From: Candidatus Gastranaerophilales bacterium
Lineage (GTDB): Bacteria; Cyanobacteriota; Vampirovibrionia; Gastranaerophilales; Gastranaerophilaceae
Direction of reading: 5' to 3'
NCBI GenBank assembly: GCA_944324875.1
Contig: CALUXZ010000002.1
Coordinates: forward strand, 1 to 33,840
Length of the DNA stretch: 33,840 nt
Translations under genes and position numbers: made by a program
In this document: positions 8,025 to 14,463 of the stretch, in pieces
Numbering within the stretch: the stretch's first letter is position 1
Layout: every line of letters starts with the position of its first letter
Notes under the pieces: generated by a model
Seen by the model: only the letters and a program-made list of their open reading frames with translations
Told to the model about the DNA's origin: nothing
Database searches by the model: none

Positions 8025-8426
8025 TTAGGCTTCTTCCGTGATTGAAGAAATATCAAGATTGCTTTCCTGATTTTTCTTGCCCAAATGATTGTAGTCCGCA
8101 TTTTTTGCAGACGTTATATTTAAAATTCCCTCAAATATTTTATTTATAACATTGAGCGAGTGTGTTATTAACACTTCGTTATTTTTCTGTAAATGTCCTA
8201 TTTGTGCGGTTATTTCATTTAATTCGTTTTTTTGTTCCTGTGTAAGGTTTAAATTTTCTTTATGTTCGTATATTACTTTTATTTCATTGTAAGCACAGAT
8301 TAGTTTTTCATCGCAATTTGCAAGACCTTCAAGGTCTTTTTTAATTAACGCTTCTTGTTTTTGTTCAAGAAGTGTTTTTATTGTTATGTAACTTTCTTTT
8401 ATTTTCTCAAAAGTTATTTCGCTCAT
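8025..8426 (-). CDS. flgN: FlgN-like flagellar export chaperone
   Basis: Probable cytosolic chaperone that escorts FlgK and FlgL to the export gate. The 133-residue product is almost entirely helical and charged, with the FlgN-type pattern of a long N-terminal helix (ITIKTLLEQKQEALIKKDLE), a turn, and a second long helix ending in an unstructured tail. Sequence similarity to FlgN is weak, so the call rests mainly on size, helicity and position directly upstream of flgK. I chose ATG 8426 (MSEITFEKIKESY) because TAAGG lies 6 bases upstream and it follows the previous stop by 7 bases. The longer frame to 8468 would overlap the upstream gene. Confidence 0.7.
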   Translation of the reverse strand: MSEITFEKIKESYITIKTLLEQKQEALIKKDLEGLANCDEKLICAYNEIKVIYEHKENLNLTQEQKNELNEITAQIGHLQKNNEVLITHSLNVINKIFEGILNITSAKNADYNHLGKKNQESNLDISSITEEA

Positions 8427-8433
8427 TTTTACC

Positions 8434-8721
8434 TTATGCGCTGTAATCTGCAAGCACGCTTCTTCCATACGTTAGTCCGTATTTAATATCCTCGTCGGTT
8501 ATTTCTTCACCTATTGATTGTGCGGACTTTTTAATATCATCAATGTCTATTCCTTTAAAAATGTCATCTTGTGCAAGTTTAATGTCGTCTTCTTTAGTGT
8601 TTAGTGTTTCCGTTGGTGTTGTTTTTTGAATGTTTTGTGCAGATTTAACCGCATAGTTATAAAATATACGATTAAGTGCTTGAGTATCTGCTATTTGATT
8701 TGTATTTGTTGAAATATTCAT
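8434..8721 (-). CDS. Small unknown protein of the flagellar operon (positional FlgM candidate)
   Basis: A 95-residue acidic protein between flgJ and flgN. The N-terminal half is Asn/Thr-rich and looks disordered (MNISTNTNQIADTQALNRIF); the C-terminal half is helical and acidic (DIDDIKKSAQSIGEEITDED) and ends YGLTYGRSVLADYSA. In many bacteria this position (next to flgN-flgK-flgL) is held by the anti-sigma-28 factor FlgM, which is also small with a disordered N-terminus. However, I cannot align the usual FlgM C-terminal motif, so the identification is only positional. The start lies 3 bases after the flgJ stop and the ribosome-binding site is weak (GGGA), suggesting coupling. Confidence 0.6.
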   Translation of the reverse strand: MNISTNTNQIADTQALNRIFYNYAVKSAQNIQKTTPTETLNTKEDDIKLAQDDIFKGIDIDDIKKSAQSIGEEITDEDIKYGLTYGRSVLADYSA

Positions 8722-8724
8722 TTT

Positions 8725-9096
8725 TTATCCCGTAATATCTTCTATATCGCCGGCTTCAGCCGGAACTGATTTTTCCATTTGTGCGTATAGTTGTTTTGCA
8801 AAACCGATGTTTGATGTAGGAGAGTTTGCGACATCTCTGCCTATTTGATTAAAAAATATAGATTTAAAATTGTCCATATATTTTGATTCCCCAAACATTG
8901 AGTTTTCTCTATCAACTGTTTTATCCATTTGTGTGAGCATTTTTGAAACAAGTATTGCTTCAAATTCTTTTGCGATTTTCTTTAACTGTTGCCTTTGAGT
9001 ACCTGATGATCTAACAGTATTGATAAAATCGTAATCTCCGCCTTGAGAGTAGCTTTGCGGTATGTAGTTTTGAGTTGTGTAAAAATTATCGCTCAT
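8725..9096 (-). CDS. flgJ: FlgJ-type rod-binding (rod cap) protein, N-terminal domain only
   Basis: Scaffold for assembly of the flagellar rod in the periplasm. The 123 residues correspond only to the N-terminal rod-binding domain of FlgJ: LKKIAKEFEAILVSKMLTQM, then MFGESKYMDNFKSIFFNQIG and IGFAKQLYAQME. The peptidoglycan-hydrolase domain found at the C-terminus of enterobacterial FlgJ is absent. A separate lytic transglycosylase gene heads the same operon (13265-13867) and probably supplies that activity. AAGG precedes the ATG. Confidence 0.88.
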   Translation of the reverse strand: MSDNFYTTQNYIPQSYSQGGDYDFINTVRSSGTQRQQLKKIAKEFEAILVSKMLTQMDKTVDRENSMFGESKYMDNFKSIFFNQIGRDVANSPTSNIGFAKQLYAQMEKSVPAEAGDIEDITG

Positions 9097-9104
9097 TTTT
9101 AACC

Positions 9105-10226
9105 TTAAATTATTTGCAATTCCGCTTGTAAACTTCCTGACATCTTGAGTGCCTGCAATATTGCAATTAAATCCGTTGGTGTTACTCCAATTGAATTTAG
9201 TGCATTAACAAGTTCACCTAAAGTTGAATTTGCCTTCATTTCAACAAGGCTGCCCTCTTTCTTTTCAATATCAATTTGAGTGTTTGTAACCCCAACCGTT
9301 TGACCTTGTGAGAAAGGAGCAGGTTGGGATACATCATTGTACGCTTGAATCGTAACTGTTATGCCGCCATGAGCAACTGCTGCAGGCATAAGTCTGGCAT
9401 CCGCACCAATTACAACAGTTCCTGTTCTTTCGTTGATTATAACCCTAGCTCTTTCTCTTGGTGCGTTTACCCTGATATTTTCAAGGATTGATATGAAGGC
9501 AATTCTGTCTGTTAAATATCTTTGTGGAATTGTAACTTTTATACTTCCGCCATCAACTGCAATAGCCTCAGATACGTTTCTCGAGATTATATTTGCAATT
9601 TGCGCTGCCATTGTGTAATCTGCTTGATCTAAAATAAGTGTTAGTGAATTTTCATCACCAATTGCGCTTATAATATCTCTTTCAATTATGGCGCCTCCCG
9701 GGACTCTGCCTGTTGTTGTAATTGCAGTTCTTGAGCTTGAACCGCCTGATTTTGCACTTGCGCCTCCAACAGATAGAGGTCCTTGTGCAACGGCAACGAT
9801 TTCACCGTTTGGAGCTCTTAATTGAGTTTGAACAAGCACGCCGCCTTCAAGACTTTTAGCATCTGCCATAGCAGATACTACAACATCAACCCTGTCGCCG
9901 TTTTTTGCAAAGGGTGGAATTGTTGCTGTAACAATTACTGCAGCCGACGCACCTTTTTGGATGTAGTTTGATTGGTCAATTGCCATACCTAAGTTTTGTA
10001 ATAGCAATTGGTTTGTCATTTGCGTGTGGCGTGAGTTGTCGCCTGTATTTTGCAGACCTACAACAAGACCGTAACCGACAACCTGGTTTTCTCTTACACC
10101 TTTAATGTGTGTAATGTCTTTAATTCTTACGCTTTGTGCGCTTATTGCGTTTGCTGCTCCTGTATTTAGCAAACAAAATGCCAATATAATTGCTGTTGAA
10201 ATAAGTTTTTTAAACACTTGTGTCAT
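9105..10226 (-). CDS. flgI: Flagellar P-ring protein FlgI
   Basis: Forms the bushing around the rod in the peptidoglycan layer, so it implies a Gram-negative-type flagellum. It has 373 residues with a Sec signal peptide (hydrophobic 8-24, cleavage after GAANA). The mature part starts SVRIKDITHIKGVRENQVVG and YGLVVGLQNTGD, strongly FlgI, and continues with GRVPGGAIIERDI and the C-terminal LVNALNSIGVTPTDLIAILQ. Start choice is uncertain: at ATG 10226 the AAGG abuts the start codon, whereas GTG at 10217 (codon 4) has AAGGA at a normal distance. The signal peptide is complete either way. Confidence 0.96.
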   Translation of the reverse strand: MTQVFKKLISTAIILAFCLLNTGAANAISAQSVRIKDITHIKGVRENQVVGYGLVVGLQNTGDNSRHTQMTNQLLLQNLGMAIDQSNYIQKGASAAVIVTATIPPFAKNGDRVDVVVSAMADAKSLEGGVLVQTQLRAPNGEIVAVAQGPLSVGGASAKSGGSSSRTAITTTGRVPGGAIIERDIISAIGDENSLTLILDQADYTMAAQIANIISRNVSEAIAVDGGSIKVTIPQRYLTDRIAFISILENIRVNAPRERARVIINERTGTVVIGADARLMPAAVAHGGITVTIQAYNDVSQPAPFSQGQTVGVTNTQIDIEKKEGSLVEMKANSTLGELVNALNSIGVTPTDLIAILQALKMSGSLQAELQII

Positions 10227-10237
10227 CCTTTTTATAA

Positions 10238-10852
10238 TTAGAAAATATATCTCATGAAGCGATATAATACGCCTTCGTTTTGACCTCTTGAAACTGTACC
10301 TGCTCCGCTCATTGCAAATTGCAGATTGGCAACTTGATTTGAACTGATTTCGCCTTGCTGGTCAATCCATCTCGGGTCGATAATGCCTGAAACTAAAAGG
10401 TCTACACGTTCGTTTGCATTAACAAGACTTTTTTTGCCTTGTACCAGCAGGTTGCCGTTAGGTAAAAGTTGTATAACCTGTACTGCGACTTTATCCTGAA
10501 TACCAAGTGCCCTTTGTGTGTTTGTAGAGCCTGATACCGAGATTGTTCCGCTTGTTCCGTTCAGTGCGCCTTTTAAATTTGTTTTAAATATTGTATTAAA
10601 TGCATTTGATAAGTTTTCAAGAATGCTTGAAGTTTTTTCTGTTTTATATACGCCGGAATCAGTTAATGTCGGGACTTCATCAATTACAATAGTAACAAGA
10701 TCACCGACATTTCTTGCACGAACTGAGCTATACAGCGGTCTTGGTTCAATAAAGCTTGATTGTGTAGCATTTAGTGAAAAAAGACTTTCAGCGTTTGCGC
10801 CTGTTGTCAAAAAGCTTATAAAACATAATGTAACTGCTAACTTTTTTATCAT
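10238..10852 (-). CDS. flgH: Flagellar L-ring protein FlgH, without a lipobox
   Basis: Outer-membrane ring through which the flagellar rod passes. The 204-residue product carries the FlgH core (SVRARNVGDLVTIVIDE, VQVIQLLPNGNLLVQGKKSL, VSGIIDPRWIDQQGEISSNQ) and the C-terminal RFMRYIF. FlgH is normally a lipoprotein with a Cys right after the signal peptide. Here the signal peptide reads MIKKLAVTLCFISFLTTGAN with ANA/ES as the likely cleavage site and no Cys at the junction; the only Cys is inside the hydrophobic core. Signal peptidase I processing is more likely. AAAGGA lies 7 bases upstream of the ATG. Confidence 0.94.
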   Translation of the reverse strand: MIKKLAVTLCFISFLTTGANAESLFSLNATQSSFIEPRPLYSSVRARNVGDLVTIVIDEVPTLTDSGVYKTEKTSSILENLSNAFNTIFKTNLKGALNGTSGTISVSGSTNTQRALGIQDKVAVQVIQLLPNGNLLVQGKKSLVNANERVDLLVSGIIDPRWIDQQGEISSNQVANLQFAMSGAGTVSRGQNEGVLYRFMRYIF

Positions 10853-10863
10853 CCTTTTATCCT

Positions 10864-11586
10864 TTAAATTCTAACTGTTGCTTCGTTTTTATTGCTTACT
10901 GTTGCGTTATAAATTTTGTTGTATTTTAAACTTTTAACTAAAATATTATCTCCTATACTTCCCTCTTTTAGGGCTTTTCCGTCTATTGTTATTTTTAAAT
11001 TATCTTTTGATTTAAAAATAATGTTTATCGTGGAGTCTTTTAGTACATCAGGTTTTGATTTTACATAATTTTTTAAAATTACTGTCCCTTTTTGGATATT
11101 TCTTGTTGCTACAAGAGGATTTTTAGGAAATGCATCAATGGTTTGCCCTAAATACTGTCCTATCTCGCTCCTTTTAACCGATGAATTTGAAATTGTGATA
11201 TTTTGTTCTCTTACAATTGGATTGTTTGCACATAGAACATCTCTGTAAACAAGAGTATTTACGCTTATCGGGAAGGATTTTATAAAGGTATTTCCATCGT
11301 AAATACTCACTCTTTTTAAATCTCTGCTTAAAAATCCGTTATTGTTGGAATCAACTTTTATAGTTGGTTTATTTTTTGTTTCAATGTTACCTTGTGGCAT
11401 GTTTAAAATTTTTACTTCAATTTCGCCGCCACCTAAGTCATCAACTTGTTTTTGCGTTTGTGCTTTAATTTGATTTTTAATTTGTGCTTCAAGATTTTCT
11501 CTGCTTAAAGTATACGCACTGACGCTTGATATGCTAAGGGCGAGAATAAATAATGATATTAAACTTTTTCTTGTTTTATTTTTCAT
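10864..11586 (-). CDS. flgA: Flagellar P-ring assembly chaperone FlgA
   Basis: Periplasmic chaperone needed for P-ring (FlgI) assembly. It has 240 residues with a signal peptide (hydrophobic 9-24, ending SSVSA), a central domain, and a C-terminal SAF-type beta-clip: RNIQKGTVILKNYVK and LKEGSIGDNILVKSLKYNKI, ending ATVRI. The order flgA-flgH-flgI agrees with a joint role in ring building. The start is 2 bases after the flgG stop, with no clear Shine-Dalgarno, so translation is probably coupled to flgG. Confidence 0.88.
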   Translation of the reverse strand: MKNKTRKSLISLFILALSISSVSAYTLSRENLEAQIKNQIKAQTQKQVDDLGGGEIEVKILNMPQGNIETKNKPTIKVDSNNNGFLSRDLKRVSIYDGNTFIKSFPISVNTLVYRDVLCANNPIVREQNITISNSSVKRSEIGQYLGQTIDAFPKNPLVATRNIQKGTVILKNYVKSKPDVLKDSTINIIFKSKDNLKITIDGKALKEGSIGDNILVKSLKYNKIYNATVSNKNEATVRI

Positions 11587-11588
11587 AA

Positions 11589-12374
11589 TTATTGAAGATT
11601 ATTTGTTACCTGTAGGATATTTGAAGCCGATGTAATTATTTTTGAGTTTGATTCAAAAGCACGTTCTGCTTTAATTAGCGCAATCATTTCCTCGACTGTT
11701 TGTACATTTGAGCCTTCAACAAAGTATTGTTGTATTGTGCCGTAGCCGTCTTGACCTGCAATACCCGGAACAGGTACGCCTGAAGCCGGTGTTTCAAGGT
11801 ATAAATTGTGTCCTGTAGCAGCAAGACCGGAGTTGTTTTGGAATTTTACAATTTGCAATTGTCCTACTTGAGTTTGTTCGGGCTGTGCGCCTACTTTAAC
11901 GTATACCATGCCTTGCGGGGTTATGGTAATTTCTTTTGTATTTTGCGGAATTTGAACAGGCGGCATAAGCTGGTAACCATCTGTTGTAGTAAGTGAGCCG
12001 TTGGCATCCATCTTAAAAGAACCATCACGGGTGTAGGCTATTGTACCGTCATCGAGTGTTATTTGGAAAAATCCATCACCTTCTATTGCAACATCAAGGT
12101 TTCTGCCTGTTGATTGCATAATACCTGTTGTAAAAATTCTTGATGTTGCTGCTGTTTTTACACCAAGACCTATTTCAACACCGACAGGCTGATATGTACC
12201 TTGTCCCATTTGTGCGCCTGCTGCACGCTCTGTTTGATAGATTAAATCTTGAAATTCGGCACGAACTTTTTTGTAACCGTAGGTATTAACGTTTGCCATG
12301 TTGTTTGCGATAACATCAAGATTTGTTTGTTGTGCTATCATACCTGTTGCTGCTGTGTGTAGTGATCTTAGCAT
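11589..12374 (-). CDS. flgG: Flagellar distal rod protein FlgG
   Basis: Distal rod subunit that links the basal body to the hook. The 261-residue product matches FlgG length and motifs: MLRSLHTAATGMIAQQTNLD, then VIANNMANVNTYGYKKVRAEFQ in the N-terminal helix and loop. GRNLDVAIEGDGFFQI sits at about 80-100, and the C-terminal helix carries NVQTVEEMIALIKAERAFES and ASNILQVTNNLQ. AGGA lies about 7 bases before the ATG. It is the second of two paralogous rod genes in the operon. Confidence 0.95.
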   Translation of the reverse strand: MLRSLHTAATGMIAQQTNLDVIANNMANVNTYGYKKVRAEFQDLIYQTERAAGAQMGQGTYQPVGVEIGLGVKTAATSRIFTTGIMQSTGRNLDVAIEGDGFFQITLDDGTIAYTRDGSFKMDANGSLTTTDGYQLMPPVQIPQNTKEITITPQGMVYVKVGAQPEQTQVGQLQIVKFQNNSGLAATGHNLYLETPASGVPVPGIAGQDGYGTIQQYFVEGSNVQTVEEMIALIKAERAFESNSKIITSASNILQVTNNLQ

Positions 12375-12392
12375 TTTATTTTCCTAACTCCC

Positions 12393-13268
12393 TTAGCCTT
12401 TTATGACACCCAAGTTTATGGCTTGTGATACTGTATCGCCCTGTGTTTTAACTATTTTTGCCATAGCTTCATAAGAGCGTGTTACAGTTATTGTATTTAT
12501 CATTTCATAAATTGTGTTTGTATTTGAACTCTCAAGCATTCCCTGTTGCAGTCTTGCAGTGTTGTTTGCCTGATGCATACCCGCGTCAATTCCTTCATCC
12601 TGAATAAATTTTCCCTCTCCCAACTGTGCGCTTAAAAGAGTTTTGTCATTAAAATCAACAACTTGAATTTGTTGCAGTGTTCTTGCGGTATTTGGGTTTG
12701 TAACTTGAATTACCCCGTTTTCGCCTATGTTTAAGTCTTTTAAGTAATCAATTCTGTTATTTGGGTTAAATTCTTCTTCAGGATTTAGTACAAGTCTTAT
12801 TCTCCTGTTTTGCGTGTCCATAACCCAATCACCTTCTTTTGTTACAAGGTAATAATCATCCGTAATTTCAAAGTTACCTGCACGTGTGTAATAATAATTT
12901 TTTTCATCATAAGCTACATTGTCAGGCACTTCTTGATGTCTTATTTTAAAGAAACCGCTGCCTTGAATACCGACATCAAGTTTGTTTCCGGTTGTAATTA
13001 ATCCGCCTTGAGAAAAATCAATATATGTTCTATCTGCAGCGTTGCCCAGACTTAAACTTCCAACTCTTATAAAATCCGTATCTTTAGGATTGTTTGTAAA
13101 AGGAACTTTTTTAACTTCAACATCAGCCTGCATTAAGTCTTTAAAAGTAATATTTGTCTTTTTGAAACCGACAGTGTTAACGTTTGCAAGGTTGTTTGCG
13201 TTAACGTCTTCCTGCTTTAAAAGCGACATCATACCTTTTGTTGCAGCTTCAAGACCTCTTGTAATCAT
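12393..13268 (-). CDS. flgF: Flagellar proximal rod protein FlgF (FlgF/FlgG family)
   Basis: Rod protein paralogous to FlgG. The 291 residues start MITRGLEAATKGMMSLLKQE and DVNANNLANVNTVGFKKT, contain GNKLDVGIQGSGFFKI, and end with NTIYEMINTITVTRSYEAMA and the final helix. The order flgF-flgG and the longer middle region support FlgF, but FlgG-like paralogs are hard to separate by eye. GGAGG lies 6 bases upstream. The ATG overlaps the transglycosylase stop (ATGA), so the two are translationally coupled. Confidence 0.88.
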   Translation of the reverse strand: MITRGLEAATKGMMSLLKQEDVNANNLANVNTVGFKKTNITFKDLMQADVEVKKVPFTNNPKDTDFIRVGSLSLGNAADRTYIDFSQGGLITTGNKLDVGIQGSGFFKIRHQEVPDNVAYDEKNYYYTRAGNFEITDDYYLVTKEGDWVMDTQNRRIRLVLNPEEEFNPNNRIDYLKDLNIGENGVIQVTNPNTARTLQQIQVVDFNDKTLLSAQLGEGKFIQDEGIDAGMHQANNTARLQQGMLESSNTNTIYEMINTITVTRSYEAMAKIVKTQGDTVSQAINLGVIKG

Positions 13269-13867
13269 ATTTTGCCTCCTTTTATTGCTTCATAAGAGGC
13301 TAAAATATTTTTTACATAGTTTTGTGTTTCTTTATATGGAGGAATATCTCCGTATTTTTGCACTGCCCCCGGACCTGCATTATAAGCGGCAAGCGCTAGT
13401 TTTGGGTCGTTGTTAAAGCGATTTAGCATACTTTTTAAATATTTTACTCCGCCCTCAATATTTTGCTCAGGGTCGTACGCATCAACAACTCCCAGCCCTT
13501 TAGCTGTTTGAGGCATAAGTTGCATTAAACCCATAGCGCCGCACTTTGAAGTAGCATCTGGATTAAAGCCTGATTCTTGCTTAACTACGGCTTTTATAAA
13601 ATCAGGGTCGAGATTATTTTTTTGTGCATATTTTTCAATTAAATTTTCTATATTTTCTCTTGAGTTTTTAAAAGATATTTTTTCTATGGTATTGTCAGGT
13701 TTATCTTGAGCCATTTTCTCGTCAAGAATATTTTTAAATTCTTTAGCTGCAGCATTATTTTCAACGCTAACATCTTTTTCGTTGCCAAAAACTCTGTTAA
13801 TGCTGTTTTCTATAGAACTTAACCTTCTTAAAGTTAAGTCAAGACCTGTGATTAAGCCCTCACTCAT
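13265..13867 (-). CDS. SLT-type lytic transglycosylase heading the flagellar operon
   Basis: Cleaves the glycan strands of peptidoglycan; here probably opens the wall for the rod. Of 200 residues, about 75-195 form a goose-type lysozyme/SLT domain: KAVVKQESGFNPDATSKCGA with the catalytic Glu in KQESGF, then GLMQLMPQTAKGLGV, the ENxEGG-like QNIEGGVKYLKSML, and LALAAYNAGPGAVQKYG. There is no N-terminal signal peptide; instead residues 1-70 are helical and charged (MSEGLITGLDLTLRRLSSIE). It complements the hydrolase-less FlgJ in the same operon and may leave the cell through the flagellar export apparatus. Confidence 0.9.
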   Translation of the reverse strand: MSEGLITGLDLTLRRLSSIENSINRVFGNEKDVSVENNAAAKEFKNILDEKMAQDKPDNTIEKISFKNSRENIENLIEKYAQKNNLDPDFIKAVVKQESGFNPDATSKCGAMGLMQLMPQTAKGLGVVDAYDPEQNIEGGVKYLKSMLNRFNNDPKLALAAYNAGPGAVQKYGDIPPYKETQNYVKNILASYEAIKGGKI

Positions 13868-13898
13868 TTTTATATAAACCTACCTCTTACCATTTTGC

Positions 13899-13913
13899 AG
13901 GCATAAAATGCCT
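13899..13913. promoter_or_regulatory. Palindrome in the leader of the flagellar operon
   Basis: AGGCAT-AAA-ATGCCT, a perfect 6+6 inverted repeat, sits about 32 bases before the first flagellar ATG. It could be an operator or a 5'-UTR hairpin. It has no T-run on either side, so it is not a terminator. I find no convincing sigma-28 or sigma-54 promoter in 13868-14006. Confidence 0.35.
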
Positions 13914-14006
13914 TACAATATAAATATAACCTCACGCAGTGTTTATTCTCATCAATCAAACGATGGAATTTTTTTAAAAAAATAAATCTCTGGATTAATT
14001 TTGAAA

Positions 14007-14029
14007 ATAAAAAACCGGCTTTTGCCGGT
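14007..14029 (-). terminator. Terminator between the 79-residue gene and the flagellar operon
   Basis: On the minus strand ACCGGC-AAAA-GCCGGT is followed by six T (TTTTTTA). It lies 14 bases after the stop of the gene at 14043-14282 and insulates the flagellar operon from that gene. Confidence 0.85.
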
Positions 14030-14042
14030 CTTGGGTTGTCGA

Positions 14043-14282
14043 TTATAAAACTTTAGATATAAAACAAACCGCATCTACAAAAATGTCTTTTAGAAACTCA
14101 TGTGCCAGTTTGTTTAACGGTGCATTGTCTATATGCTCAAATGCAAGCTCAATCGGATCTCTTGTTTTACTAAAGGAGCGGACAAGTTTATTTCTGTCCA
14201 TGTAATCAAGTTTATTTTTTAATGCTTCAATATCATTAACACTTATGTCAAGTGTTTCGTTGCCAAAAATTGACGCTGCCAT
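14043..14282 (-). CDS. Small unknown protein, 79 residues
   Basis: Not recognised. The product begins MAASIFGNETLDISVNDIEA and is mostly helical, with a mixed-charge middle (DYMDRNKLVRSFSKTRDP) and a hydrophobic C-terminal helix (LAHEFLKDIFVDAVCFISKV). I chose ATG 14282 because GAGGAT lies about 8 bases upstream. The frame is open further, to 14405, but that extension has no ribosome-binding site and unusual composition. The gene stands alone with its own terminator and is divergent from the large protein at 14464. The SIFGN near the N-terminus resembles the short Phe-Gly motif of other lineage-type proteins here. Confidence 0.65.
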   Translation of the reverse strand: MAASIFGNETLDISVNDIEALKNKLDYMDRNKLVRSFSKTRDPIELAFEHIDNAPLNKLAHEFLKDIFVDAVCFISKVL

Positions 14283-14463
14283 TTTATTATCCTCATCTAA
14301 TATGTTATATTTATATAAAAAATATATACTAAGTAAAATTGCTAATTTTGAAACATTTATGTTAATATTTCTTAAAGTAAAGTTTAACCACTCAGGTAAT
14401 AGCAAAAAAAAATATTTTTGTGTTTTATGTTTTTAGTGTTGTGTTTGTCAGATTGGGGAACAA

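Noticed and set aside
8427-8468. Upstream start of flgN (14 extra residues)
   Set aside because: It would overlap the previous gene; ATG 8426 has TAAGG at the right distance.
10518-10874. 118-residue plus-strand frame over flgH
   Set aside because: Antisense shadow of a well-supported gene.
13042-13416. 124-residue plus-strand frame over flgF and the transglycosylase
   Set aside because: Antisense shadow of two clear flagellar genes, without a ribosome-binding site or family features.
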